DNA of 64,000 bases from Limimonas halophila (GCF_900100655.1 NZ_FNCE01000001.1:186001-250000); one strand, 5' to 3'. Positions 56,038-64,000 are shown, counted from the stretch's first letter. A program made the numbers and translations. The notes: generated by a model not told the origin, from the sequence alone.

Positions 56038-58002
56038 TTACGAGGCCGCCTCGGCCTCGTCGCCCGTGGACGCCGTCGCCGCCGTCGCCGTGCCTTGGAC
56101 CGGCCCCGTCTGCAGCCCCTTGGCGACCAGGTCGGACATGCGCCGGGCGAAGGCCGCCGGATCCTCCGGCGTCTCACCCTCGACGATGCGCGCCTGGTCG
56201 AGCAGGAGGTGCGCCGCCTCCTTGATCTCGGGGCTGGCGCCGCCGCCGTTGTCGCTGCCCGACACGCGCTCGGACAGCCGGGCGATCAGCGGATGCTTCG
56301 GGTTGACCTCAAGGATGCGCTGGCTGGACTGATCCATGCGCCCGTGCTGGCGCAGCAGACGCTCCAGGTGGATGTCCATGTCGCCCTCGTCGGCAACGAG
56401 GCAGCACGCGCTCTCCGTCAGCCGCTCGGTGGAGCGCACGTCCTTGATCTGCCCCTCCAGCGCCGTCTTGAGGTAGGCGACCAGCGTGCCGATGGCGGCG
56501 TCCGAGGTCTTTTCCTCGTCGCTGCGCTCCTGCTGCTCGTCGTCCTCGCCGCTCTTGATGGAGTCCAGCTCCGCGGCGCCCTGGGTGACGGGCTTGAGCG
56601 TGTAGCCCTGGTACTCGCCGATGGACGGCACCCAGAAGTCGTCGATGGGATCGGCCAGCAGCAGGACCTCGACGCCCTTGGCCTTGAAGCCCTCGAGCTG
56701 CGGGCTCTTGCGCAGGGCCTCGATGCTGTCGCCGGTGAGGACGTAGATGGCCTGCTGGCCTTCCTTCATGTTCTGGACGTAGTCGTCCAGGCTGATCCAG
56801 CCGTCGCGCTCGCTGGAGCGGAAGCGCGCCAGCTCCAGCAGGCTGTCCTTCTGCTGCGGGTCCTCGTAGAGGCCTTCCTTGAGGACGGGCCCGAAGGTCT
56901 CCCAGAAGGTCTGGTAACTTTCGGGCTCCTTGTTGGCCTTCTTCTTCAGCTCGTTGAGGACGCGGTTCACCGTGGTCTGGTGGATCTTCTGGACCATCGG
57001 ATTGTGCTGCAGCATCTCGCGCGAGATGTTCAGCGGCAGGTCCTCGCTGTCCACAACGCCGCGCAGGAAGCGCAGATAGGCCGGCAGCAGCTCGGCGCAG
57101 TCGTCGGTGACGAAGACGCGGCGCACGTAGAGGTTCACACCGTGCTTGCGCTGCGGGTCGAAGAGGTCGAACGGCTTGGTCGAGGGGATGAAGAGCAGGC
57201 AGGTGAACTCGACCTTGCCCTCGGCCTTGAAGTGCAGGCGCATCCACGGCTCGTCCATCTGGTGCGAGACGTGGCGGTAGAACTCGGTGTACTGCTCGTC
57301 GGTGATCTCGCTCTTGGGCCGCGTCCACAGCGCCGAGGCGGTGTTGATCTGCTCGGCGCCCTCGTCCTCGCCCAGGAAGATCGGGATCGCGATGTGGTCC
57401 GAGTGGCGCTTGACGACGTGCTTGATGCGCTCGCTTTCGGTGAACTCGTCCTCACCCTCCTTGAGGTGGAGCGTGACGCGCGTGCCGCGGGCGGGGGCGT
57501 CGTCCGTCTCCTCGACGGTGAAGGTGCCGCGCCCGTCGGACGCCCAGCGCCAGCCCTGGCTTTCGCCGGCCTTGCGCGAGCGCACCTCGATCCAGTCGGC
57601 GACGACGAAGGCGGCGTAGAAGCCCACGCCGAACTGGCCGATCAGGTTGACCTTCTCGTTTTCGTCCTGGGCCTGCTGGAGCTGATTCATCACGTCCAGC
57701 GTGCCCGAGCGCGCGATCGTGCCCAGGTTCTCCACCAGGTCGTCCCGGTTCATGCCGATGCCGTTGTCGGCGATCGTCAACTGGCGGTTCTCGGCGTCCG
57801 GGACGAGGGAAATGCGGTAATTGGGATCGTCGGCCACCAGCTCCGGCTGCGTGATCGCGGCGTAGCGCAGGCGGTCGCAGGCGTCGGAGCCGTTGGAAAC
57901 CAGTTCGCGGAGAAAGACCTCTTTGTTCGAGTAGAGCGAATTGGCAACAATATCCAGAAGTCGGCTGACTTCCGCCTGGAAGTTGAGGGTTTCTGTCGAC
58001 AT
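56038..58002 (-). CDS. htpG: molecular chaperone HtpG (Hsp90)
   Basis: 654 residues. N-terminal GHKL ATPase domain (VANSLYSNKEVFLRELVSNGSDA, then LTIADNGIGMNRDDL and GQFGVGFYAAFVVAD), middle domain (RVFVTDDCAELLPAYLRFLRGVVDSEDLPLN) and C-terminal dimerisation domain without an MEEVD tail. The ATG at 58002 gives the canonical start. The upstream sequence has a sigma32-like promoter. Confidence 0.97.
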   Translation of the reverse strand: MSTETLNFQAEVSRLLDIVANSLYSNKEVFLRELVSNGSDACDRLRYAAITQPELVADDPNYRISLVPDAENRQLTIADNGIGMNRDDLVENLGTIARSGTLDVMNQLQQAQDENEKVNLIGQFGVGFYAAFVVADWIEVRSRKAGESQGWRWASDGRGTFTVEETDDAPARGTRVTLHLKEGEDEFTESERIKHVVKRHSDHIAIPIFLGEDEGAEQINTASALWTRPKSEITDEQYTEFYRHVSHQMDEPWMRLHFKAEGKVEFTCLLFIPSTKPFDLFDPQRKHGVNLYVRRVFVTDDCAELLPAYLRFLRGVVDSEDLPLNISREMLQHNPMVQKIHQTTVNRVLNELKKKANKEPESYQTFWETFGPVLKEGLYEDPQQKDSLLELARFRSSERDGWISLDDYVQNMKEGQQAIYVLTGDSIEALRKSPQLEGFKAKGVEVLLLADPIDDFWVPSIGEYQGYTLKPVTQGAAELDSIKSGEDDEQQERSDEEKTSDAAIGTLVAYLKTALEGQIKDVRSTERLTESACCLVADEGDMDIHLERLLRQHGRMDQSSQRILEVNPKHPLIARLSERVSGSDNGGGASPEIKEAAHLLLDQARIVEGETPEDPAAFARRMSDLVAKGLQTGPVQGTATAATASTGDEAEAAS

Positions 58003-58073
58003 CGCCGTCCCGTCCGTTCCGTGATGCTTCGGTGAAACGTGCGCTGGCTTGCAAGGCGTGCGGTCATGGCCGC

Positions 58074-58102
58074 ATATGGAAAAGGGGATCGCCGCCTGCA
58101 AG
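58074..58102 (-). promoter_or_regulatory. sigma32-like heat-shock promoter of htpG
   Basis: On the minus strand CTTGCAG (58102-58096), 14 nt, TTCCATAT (58081-58074); compare CTTGAAA - 13-15 nt - CCCCATNT. It gives a leader of ~65 nt before the htpG ATG. htpG is a classical RpoH target (established knowledge). Confidence 0.6.
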
Positions 58103-58253
58103 GTGGCGGTGTTCAGCGGTTGGTCCGAACGTTCCTTCGAACCCTCGCTCTTTGCCGAAGAGGGGACGAACGCCAGTAAGCGTTGTCGAGTATATCCGCT
58201 GCGATGGTGTCCGACCCAAGGCCGAGGGTGTAGCTGCGGAATCGCGGATGGGG

Positions 58254-58288
58254 TTCTTTCTCCCTTGGGAGAAAGACAGAATGAGGCC
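58254..58288 (-). repeat. intergenic hairpin repeat, type TTCTTTCTCC (copy d)
   Basis: TCTTTCTCCC/GGGAGAAAGA stem around TT, then CAGAATGAGGCCAT. Upstream GCTGCGGAATCGCGGATGGGG also matches sequence near copies b and c, so the repeated unit is ~60 bp. Lies between the htpG promoter and pcm. Confidence 0.8.
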
Positions 58289-58325
58289 ATGACCCGCTGA
58301 TAGCCACCTTCGGACCGTCGGCGCG

Positions 58326-59018
58326 ATGACCGCACAAATCCCACCCGACGACGCGCGCACACAGCAGGCCCGCCGCGCCATGCTGCGCGTGATCGACGAC
58401 GAGGTGGCGGACACGGCCCGCTACACCGGGCGCACGCAGCTCTCGCCCGAGGTGCGCCGCGCGATGGGCACCGTGCCGCGCCACGCCTTCGTGCCGGAGC
58501 GCGAGCGCGAGCACGCCTACGACAACCGCCCGCTGCCCATCGGCCAGGGGCAGACGATCTCACAGCCCTACATCGTCGCCATCATGACGGAGCTGGCGGA
58601 CCTCACCGGCGACAGCCGCGTGCTGGAGGTTGGCACGGGCTGCGGCTATCAGGCCGCAGTGCTCGCCGCCATCGCGGGGGAGGTGCACAGCGTCGAGGCC
58701 GTGCCGGAGCTGGCGCAGACCGCCCGCGAACGGCTGCGCGCGCTGGGCATCACGAACGTCACGGTGCACGAGGCGGGCGGCACACCGGGCCTGCCCGACG
58801 AAGCCCCCTTCGACGCCATCCTCGCCACCGCCGCCGCCTCGCGCGAGCAGGCCGACCGCCTGACAGCCCAGCTCGCCCCCGGCGGGCGCATGATCCTCCC
58901 CATCGACACCGGCCGCAGCTTCTTCGGCGGCCAGTCCCTGACGCGCATCACCAAGGCCGCGGACGGGGAGGCGAGCGAAGAGTCCGTTCTCCCCGTCGCC
59001 TTCGTCCCGATGGTGTGA
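58326..59018 (+). CDS. pcm: protein-L-isoaspartate O-methyltransferase
   Basis: 230 residues. Repairs isoaspartyl residues. MGTVPRHAFVPE, YDNRPLPIGQGQTISQPYIV and the SAM loop VLEVGTGCGYQAAVLA are the PCMT family signatures; the C-terminus holds LAPGGRMILPI. Divergent from htpG. Confidence 0.93.
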   Translation: MTAQIPPDDARTQQARRAMLRVIDDEVADTARYTGRTQLSPEVRRAMGTVPRHAFVPEREREHAYDNRPLPIGQGQTISQPYIVAIMTELADLTGDSRVLEVGTGCGYQAAVLAAIAGEVHSVEAVPELAQTARERLRALGITNVTVHEAGGTPGLPDEAPFDAILATAAASREQADRLTAQLAPGGRMILPIDTGRSFFGGQSLTRITKAADGEASEESVLPVAFVPMV

Positions 59019-59050
59019 GGGTTTGGCACCCCCTGTTGCCCTCCGTCGTC

Positions 59051-59102
59051 ATTGCCCGGCTTGCTGGCCTGCGGCCAGCGACTGCGTGTACGACCGGGCA
59101 AT
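59051..59102. repeat. ATTGCCCGG/CCGGGCAAT hairpin
   Basis: Outer stem ATTGCCCGG (59051-59059) / CCGGGCAAT (59094-59102) with an inner GCTGGCC/GGCCAGC stem. The outer arms resemble the hairpin at 28642-28689, suggesting another repeat family. Confidence 0.6.
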
Positions 59103-59188
59103 CCTGGCACGGTTCGGATACCCCCGAGATGAAGGGGCCGGTCCCGCCAACAGCAATCGGACTCACTGCCCGGGATCGAGGAGGAAGA

Positions 59189-59305
59189 ATGACGGTCGTA
59201 ACCGCCGCCGCGATCGGGATGGGGCTGGTGGTCCTCTTCGGCGCGGGCGCGCTGGCGCTCGCGTATTACAGCGCCGCCCACGGCAAACACGCGAGGCGCA
59301 AATAG
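59189..59305 (+). CDS. 38-residue single-pass membrane protein
   Basis: MTVVTAAAIGMGLVVLFGAG then ALALAYYSAAHGKHARRK: one membrane helix and a basic tail. The ATG has an ideal AGGAGG site at the right spacing (GAGGAGGAAGA), the best reason to accept it. No known family. Confidence 0.5.
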   Translation: MTVVTAAAIGMGLVVLFGAGALALAYYSAAHGKHARRK

Positions 59306-59408
59306 CCGCGCGGGTAGGGCGGAAAGAAGCATATCCGCTCAGCACGCTGCTCGTTTACGGCGTCGCTCCGATCGTACATTGGCAGCAACCATTTGACGGA
59401 TGTCAGAG

Positions 59409-59732
59409 ATGGGAATGCCCATGCGTGCGACTATCGCGAAGTGGGTCGAGATCGTAGCGGTGCGCCTGCCGGATAGCGTCGCGAAGCAGATGGATGTCCA
59501 TGAAGACAGCGCCGTGGAACTCGCGGTCGAAGACCATCGGCTGACCGTTACCCCGGCGCGGCCTCGCTACACACTGGACGAGGTGCTTGCCGGCGCCACG
59601 CCGGCGAAGTCGATTGGGGTGACGCCGAGGCGGATCAGCGTAACAAGTAACTATCATCCACCTTTCCGGTATTCGAACCAAGACTTCCTAGGTTGCGCTG
59701 ATCAGAAGTATAAATATACATTTTATTTTTAA
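59409..59732 (+). CDS. orphan MazE-like antitoxin with altered C-terminus
   Basis: About 107 residues (ATGs at 59400, 59409 and 59421 are all in frame; the conserved part begins MRATIAKWVEIVAVRLPDSV). SpoVT/AbrB-type DNA-binding domain with SAVELAVEDHRLTVTPARPRYTLDEVLAG, typical of MazE. MazE usually ends shortly after this and is followed by mazF. Here the last ~35 residues run into AT-rich islet C sequence and no mazF follows. Likely a remnant of a toxin-antitoxin pair interrupted by the islet. Confidence 0.65.
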   Translation: MGMPMRATIAKWVEIVAVRLPDSVAKQMDVHEDSAVELAVEDHRLTVTPARPRYTLDEVLAGATPAKSIGVTPRRISVTSNYHPPFRYSNQDFLGCADQKYKYTFYF

Positions 59733-59733
59733 T

Positions 59734-60651
59734 TTATCGGCAATATATACCGGACCTTTTTATAGAAACGATATTTTCTTGTTTTATTATGTCAATGCTT
59801 TTGTTAATTATGTTTCTTTCCCAATCTTTTCTATTTTGAAATCGTTCTATGCCAGGAACTGAGCATACACGTTCGCCCGTTTTTTCAAACTCTTCCGTAT
59901 ATTCATATACAACGAGATAGTCTCCAAGTCGTCCTAAAAGCCAAAGTTCACTTTTCGGCTCATAGTTACCATCTTTCGTTTTTACCTCTATTCTGCAGGA
60001 ACAATCGTCAACTATTCGTAATCTTGAGTTTGTACTATCTGCTAAGCCAAACACAAACACAGATTTCCACATAACATATATAAGAAACATAATTACAACA
60101 AAACGAATAATATAAAAAATTTTTATAGTGTAACGCTCAAATAGAGTAATCCTAAATATTGTATAATCAATGATCGGAAACTTTAGAAAGAAAGATCGTA
60201 ATAATATTCGATATATAGAATGATTTTGCATATAATAAATTATAAAATCAAGAATTATAAAACCTATAATTATTAATAATAAATTTGGGAATAACGTTTC
60301 GTATACATCTGATTCTATGGAACTTATGCTCCTATCACCTCGATATATTAATTCCCCGAACGCGAAAAGAATGTTTTCTACACTTAAATAGTTAAATATA
60401 TTTATCCCATATGTGCTGTAATAGTAATATTTATATGTTGTTGCAACGAAAGATACCGAGACATAGAAAATGCTTAGCGCGGATAGCGGATAGCGAAATA
60501 TTATATTGACGAATCGGTACGTCCAAATGTTTGTTTCTGTCCTGAAAACCGCAGACGTATCTCGTTTAGGGGAGTATTGATCTAGTATAAAGATTATAAA
60601 ACGTCTAATAGTTTGTAGAAATTTGTTTATGTATATAATTGTCATTTGCAT
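59734..60651 (-). CDS. very AT-rich membrane protein of unknown function, islet C
   Basis: 305 residues (ATG at 60645 also possible). Rich in Ile, Phe and Tyr with four to five membrane helices: ~50-72, ~80-100, ~118-140, ~180-203. The C-terminal ~90 residues are soluble (DDCSCRIEVKTKDGNYEPKS, LWLLGRLGDYLVVYEYTEEF). After the first helix, YGINIFNYLSVENILFAFG resembles the GVPSEFVNISFTEIVSFA motif of the islet B protein. The base composition is far from that of the chromosome, a clear sign of transfer. Function unknown. Confidence 0.75.
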   Translation of the reverse strand: MQMTIIYINKFLQTIRRFIIFILDQYSPKRDTSAVFRTETNIWTYRFVNIIFRYPLSALSIFYVSVSFVATTYKYYYYSTYGINIFNYLSVENILFAFGELIYRGDRSISSIESDVYETLFPNLLLIIIGFIILDFIIYYMQNHSIYRILLRSFFLKFPIIDYTIFRITLFERYTIKIFYIIRFVVIMFLIYVMWKSVFVFGLADSTNSRLRIVDDCSCRIEVKTKDGNYEPKSELWLLGRLGDYLVVYEYTEEFEKTGERVCSVPGIERFQNRKDWERNIINKSIDIIKQENIVSIKRSGIYCR

Positions 60652-60990
60652 GTTAGTATACGCTGAAGTGAAGTTCCGTATTTGGTCGATGGACCGCGAA
60701 TCTATAGCTCAGTTTAATCTCTTTACGCTGCATGCCTACCTCATAAGAAAGTGTAGATCAACAAGATTTTACTTATTATACGATAATAATAAAAGAAACA
60801 TAATATAGAAATATTGCTTTGAAGGGAGTATAGCTTGATAAGGCTAAAATGCAATGTAGATTATGGCATAGTATTTTATTATAAGATAATATTTAAGGGA
60901 TCGTATCGTTGTATACGCCGAGAAACGGTTTGAAACGTTGTATTGTTAACACAGTATTTTTATTTTTATTAATATTATCAAATGCGATTT
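60652..60990. other. AT-rich non-coding part of islet C
   Basis: Continuous AT-rich sequence with runs such as ATTTTTATTTTTATTAATATT near 60955. A 61-codon frame at 60623-60808 shows no start site or domain. Likely holds the promoter of the membrane-protein gene and decayed acquired DNA. Confidence 0.5.
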
Positions 60991-61231
60991 TTATGACTCT
61001 TCCTTTTGATTATAAGTATAACGTAGCCTAAATCCAGGCTCATTTCCGCCCATGAACCATACGCCAGCTTCGTTCAAGGCGCTTTCCATTGCTTTCAGGC
61101 TGGCACGTCGTGCGGCGCTTTGCCGTTCTCGAAGCTGCGGACGGTCGTAACGCCCACTTCGGCAGCTTCGGCGAGATTGTCTTGCGTCGAGTCGAGGGGG
61201 CGCGGGCGCCTCGGCACTGGCGTAGCTCCAT
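60991..61231 (-). pseudogene. frameshifted XRE-type HTH gene, islet C
   Basis: From ATG at 61231 the first residues are MELRQCRGARA; a frame change then gives LDSTQDNLAEAAEVGVTTVR followed by SFENGKAPH, and another change gives RASLKAMESALNEAGVWFMG then GNEPGFRLRY to the stop. Joined, they reproduce the family layout (RAARxLLxWSQxxLAxxxxV ... SFExG ... AGVxFxxGxEPGxRL), so at least two indels have destroyed the gene. Confidence 0.75.
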
Positions 61232-61296
61232 GGGTTCAATCCGTGTGCGTGCTTGATCGCTGGAACCGTAGCTAGGTGACTGATCTGTTATGGGCG

Positions 61297-61533
61297 TCAC
61301 GAAACAATCTTCACCCCCGGCTCATCCCCATTCGTAAACCGAACGCCGCCGGCTTCGAGGGCGCGCTGGATGGCGTCCAGCGTGCTGGCCTGTGGATTGC
61401 GGGCACCCCGTTCGAAATCGATGACGGTGCGCTCGGCCACCTTGGCTTCTCGGGCGAGGCGGGGGCGTGACCAGCCGAGCATTGCCCGTGCGCCGCGACA
61501 CTGAACGCCGGTGATCGTCACGTTTTCTGACAT
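61297..61533 (-). CDS. XRE-type single-domain HTH protein, islet C
   Basis: 78 residues: TGVQCRGARAMLGWSRPRLA, HTH REAKVAERTVIDFERGARNP, and the family's RFTNGDEPGVKI ending. Divergent from the exported helical-protein gene. The 84-nt gap has TTGACG at 61549-61554 and two ATAT(CT)TGCAG-like boxes (61532-61540 and 61563-61573). Downstream on the same strand lies the broken copy at 60991-61231. Confidence 0.85.
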   Translation of the reverse strand: MSENVTITGVQCRGARAMLGWSRPRLAREAKVAERTVIDFERGARNPQASTLDAIQRALEAGGVRFTNGDEPGVKIVS

Positions 61534-61617
61534 ATTGCAGAATCCATGTTGACGTGTTCGTGTATATCTTGCAGTTTACGTGTGTATCCGTAAGCGGCAC
61601 AGACAGGCGAGGCAATC

Positions 61618-62052
61618 ATGCGCGTGCGCACACGCCGCGTGGTGGTCGTGTCCGGGGCATCGCTGGCCTTGGCGGGTCCGACGCTCGGCCGGGCGGGCGG
61701 CGATTCGGCGCCGAACGACGCGCGGCTGCATGCGCTGGTGGATGAGGCGGTGCGGCTGTGGGGCGAGTTGAACCGCATCGCGCGGGTCGCCAGCCGCCGC
61801 TGGGGCGACGACCCGGAGAACACCCCGCTCGCCGGGCGGGACGCGGCGACCCTGGCGCGCCAGGACGCCGTGCTGGACGCGATGGCGGCCACGCCGGCCG
61901 ACACGCCCGCCGGCATGGACCTGAAGTGGCGGCTGTACGGCTGGCTCAGCGTGCCGTGGCCGCAGCCCGGCGATGGCGGGCTCTACGCCGCACTGGTGCG
62001 TTCCGCCCACGCGGATGCCGCGCGGCTCGGCCTGTCGCGGCCACGCCCCTGA
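61618..62052 (+). CDS. helical protein of unknown function with Tat-like signal, islet C
   Basis: 144 residues. It begins MRVRTRRVVVVSGASLALAG, a twin-arginine-type signal, unlike its relatives in islets A and B. The rest is helical and distantly similar to them: NDARLHALVDEAVRLWGEL, then RQDAVLDAMAATPADTPAGM, which parallels RQFAVLEAMQAIPADTLAGA. Function unknown; export is predicted from sequence only. Confidence 0.65.
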   Translation: MRVRTRRVVVVSGASLALAGPTLGRAGGDSAPNDARLHALVDEAVRLWGELNRIARVASRRWGDDPENTPLAGRDAATLARQDAVLDAMAATPADTPAGMDLKWRLYGWLSVPWPQPGDGGLYAALVRSAHADAARLGLSRPRP

Positions 62053-62212
62053 CCGCGTGCGGCGCTCCGGCATCGGGTCCACCTTCACCGTGCGGTCGTA
62101 GGCCGAACGATGTGGCCGGACCCCAGAAGGGTAACGCGCCGTCCGTCGCCTTGGCCCCGCACCCGCTGCCGGGTTAGCCTGCTTCATGAGGCCGACACCG
62201 GAGAGTTGCGCG

Positions 62213-63457
62213 ATGGTTCTGGTCCGCCTTCTTCGCTCCCTTGTCCATACGGGCAGCCTGGCGATCGTCGACGCCACGGGCCGGCGCACGCTGGTCGGCG
62301 ACGGCTCGCCGCCGGAAGCCACGGTCCGCGTGCGGGGCTGGACGAGCGAGTTGGCGATCGCCGCGAACCCGGCGCTCAAGCTGGGCGAAGCCTATATGGA
62401 CGGCCGCCTCGTCGTGGAAGCGGGCAGCATCTACGACGTGCTGGACGTCGTCGCGCGCAACCTCGGCACCGTCCGCAACGGTCCCATCATGGCCGCCCTG
62501 GAAGGGCTGGGCGACCGGCTGGGCAAGGCCGGCCGCCTCAAGCGCGCGCGCCGGCAGGTGGCGCACCACTACGACCTCTCGGCACGGCTGTACGACCTGT
62601 TTTTGGACGACGACCGGCAGTACTCCTGCGCCTATTACCGCGCGCCCGACGAGGACCTGGACACGGCCCAGCACAACAAGAAGCGCCACATCGCCGCCAA
62701 GCTGAACCTGGACCGGCCGGGCCTGCGCGTGCTCGACATCGGCTCGGGCTGGGGCGGCCTGGGCGTTTATCTGGCCGAGACCTTCGGCGCCCACGTCACG
62801 GGCGTGACGCTGAGCACGGAGCAGCTCAGCTATTCCCAGGCGCGGGCGGCGGCCTCGCCGGCGGCCGATCGGCTCGATTTCCAGCTCAGGGATTACCGCG
62901 AGGTCGAGGGGCCGTTCGACCGCATCGTCTCCGTCGGCATGTTCGAGCACATCGGCAAGCGCAATTACGACTCCTTCTTCGCCAAGGTGCGCGATCTGCT
63001 CACGGACGACGGCGTCGCCCTCATCCACGCCATCGGGTTCGCCGATGCGCCCGGGCCCATTAACCCCTTCATGCGCAAGTACATCTTCCCGGGCGCGGAG
63101 TTGCCCTCGCTGTCGGAGGTGTTCGCGGCCGTCGAGCGCATCCGGCTGTGGGCGACGGACGCCGAGGTGCTGCGGCTCCACTACGCCATGACGCTGCGCG
63201 CCTGGCGCGAGCGCTTCATGGCGAACGCGGCGGACGCCGCGGCGCTCTACGACGAGCGCTTCGTGCGCATGTGGGAGTTCTACCTGGCCCTGTGCGAGAT
63301 CGGCTTCCGCCGCCGCACCAACATGGTCTGGCAGCTGCAGCTCACCCGCCGCGTCGACACCCTGCCCATCACGCGCGATTACATCGTGGACACGGAACGC
63401 CGGCTCATGGCGGCGGAGCGGGACGCGGCCCAGCAGCAACCGCACCACGCGGCGTGA
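62213..63457 (+). CDS. cfa: cyclopropane-fatty-acyl-phospholipid synthase
   Basis: 414 residues from the ATG at 62213, which has a GGAGAG site (ATG at 62186 also in frame). CFA synthase: helical N-terminal domain (ALKLGEAYMDGRLVVEAGSI), VAHHYDLSARLYDLFLDDD, YSCAYYRAPDEDLDTAQHNK, SAM loop VLDIGSGWGGLGVYLAE and SVGMFEHIGKRNY. Methylenates unsaturated lipid acyl chains for stress tolerance. Long spacing from islet C suggests an own promoter. Confidence 0.94.
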   Translation: MVLVRLLRSLVHTGSLAIVDATGRRTLVGDGSPPEATVRVRGWTSELAIAANPALKLGEAYMDGRLVVEAGSIYDVLDVVARNLGTVRNGPIMAALEGLGDRLGKAGRLKRARRQVAHHYDLSARLYDLFLDDDRQYSCAYYRAPDEDLDTAQHNKKRHIAAKLNLDRPGLRVLDIGSGWGGLGVYLAETFGAHVTGVTLSTEQLSYSQARAAASPAADRLDFQLRDYREVEGPFDRIVSVGMFEHIGKRNYDSFFAKVRDLLTDDGVALIHAIGFADAPGPINPFMRKYIFPGAELPSLSEVFAAVERIRLWATDAEVLRLHYAMTLRAWRERFMANAADAAALYDERFVRMWEFYLALCEIGFRRRTNMVWQLQLTRRVDTLPITRDYIVDTERRLMAAERDAAQQQPHHAA

Positions 63458-63527
63458 TCGCCCGCGCCGGCGCAGCGCCGACACGGCTCTTGCCACCTTC
63501 GCGTCCGTATCCGATGTTGGAGGGGCC

Positions 63528-64000
63528 ATGCAGGCCAGTATCCGCGACGCTTCGCCCAAGCGGGTCACGGCGGTCCTCGGCCCGACCAACACGGGCAAGA
63601 CCCACCTGGCCATCGAGCGCATGCTCGGCCACACCTCGGGCATGATCGGCTTTCCCCTGCGCTTGCTGGCGCGCGAGAACTACGAGCGCGTCATCAAGGT
63701 GAAGGGGCGCAACCAGGTCGCCCTGGTCACGGGCGAAGAAAAAATCATCCCCGACAACCCGCGCTACTTCCTGTGCACCGTGGAATCCATGCCGGTGGAA
63801 AAGCCGGTCGAGTTCCTGGCCGTGGACGAGATCCAGTTGTGCGCGGACCCGGAGCGCGGGCACCTCTTCACCGACCGCCTGCTGCACGCCCGCGGCATCT
63901 CGGAAACGATGTTCCTGGGCGCGGACACGATGCGCCCCATGATCCGCTCGCTGATCCCGAGCGCGGAGATCGTCTCGCGCCCGCGCTTTTCCACGCTGCG
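63528..64000 (+). CDS. SUV3-like DEAD/DEAH RNA helicase (5' part; cut by the window end)
   Basis: At least 157 residues, continuing beyond 64000. It opens MQASIRDASPKRVTAVLGPT, then Walker A GPTNTGKTHLAIERM, a conserved GMIGFPLRLLARENYERV block, LVTGEEKIIP and motif II VDEIQLCADPERGHLFTDRL. This matches the alphaproteobacterial relatives of mitochondrial SUV3 helicase, implicated in RNA turnover. Start supported by TTGGAGGGG. Confidence 0.9.
   Translation, partial: MQASIRDASPKRVTAVLGPTNTGKTHLAIERMLGHTSGMIGFPLRLLARENYERVIKVKGRNQVALVTGEEKIIPDNPRYFLCTVESMPVEKPVEFLAVDEIQLCADPERGHLFTDRLLHARGISETMFLGADTMRPMIRSLIPSAEIVSRPRFSTL

Noticed and set aside
60623-60808. 61-codon frame in the AT-rich part of islet C
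   Set aside because: No ribosome-binding site or recognisable feature; overlaps the 5' end of the membrane-protein gene on the other strand; stop-poor frames this short are expected by chance.

Overview
The window is G+C-rich chromosomal DNA from an alphaproteobacterium, most likely a Rhodospirillales-like lineage. I base this on a CcrM-type GANTC methyltransferase, a petABC cytochrome bc1 operon followed by mtnP-mtnA, the ubiK / lgt-midA-pgeF arrangement, a MoxR-DUF58-DUF4159 cluster and an SUV3-type helicase. The family cannot be fixed from sequence alone. No rRNA, tRNA, CRISPR array, integrase or transposase was found.

Layout. 1-4011: hibernation factor, helix-hairpin-helix protein, clpX, hisI, cysH. 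4012-4473: a tandem 71-bp repeat array. 4474-8678: CDF metal exporter, glutathionyl-hydroquinone reductase and WrbA divergent from a LysR regulator, GNAT. 8893-16125: minus-strand MoxR-DUF58-DUF4159-amidotransferase-like operon ending in tspO. 16198-20360: DUF1285, Nudix CoA pyrophosphatase, small membrane protein, CCA-adding enzyme, hemF-trmL. 20559-26501: petABC, then mtnP, mtnA and a class II aldolase (a likely 5'-methylthioadenosine salvage route), and a cupin. 29074-44350: mostly housekeeping (acrylyl-CoA reductase-like, YihY, fabI-aroC, lgt-midA-pgeF, prs-rplY, pth, ychF). 46690-58002: HigA-like antitoxin, ccrM, chemoreceptor, rnhB, DUF29, radical SAM protein, nnrU, argG behind a second 71-bp repeat array, and htpG behind a sigma32-like promoter. 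58326-64000: pcm, orphan MazE, an AT-rich islet, cyclopropane-fatty-acid synthase, and the start of an SUV3-like helicase cut by the window edge.

The accessory content is concentrated in three small islets: A 26586-28377, B 44559-46651, C 59409-62052. Each holds one or more AT-rich genes of unknown function next to a divergently transcribed pair: a ~75-residue XRE-type helix-turn-helix protein and a small helical protein of unknown function. The pairs in A and B are close relatives and C is a diverged one; C also carries the wreck of a fourth HTH copy. In islet B, three direct copies of an ~85-95-bp structured repeat sit at ~1-kb intervals and delimit two cassettes (an AT-rich membrane protein, and the HTH/helical pair). 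Islet A has a degenerate copy at the equivalent junction. Two of the AT-rich genes (B and C) encode membrane proteins that share a short motif. This recurrent repeat-bounded unit of AT-rich cargo plus HTH/helical pair is the best candidate here for an undescribed system; its function is unknown.

Other regulatory signals include a 14-bp palindrome upstream of cysH, an attenuator-like double hairpin before rplY, four clustered GANTC sites before ccrM, and several families of intergenic hairpin repeats.
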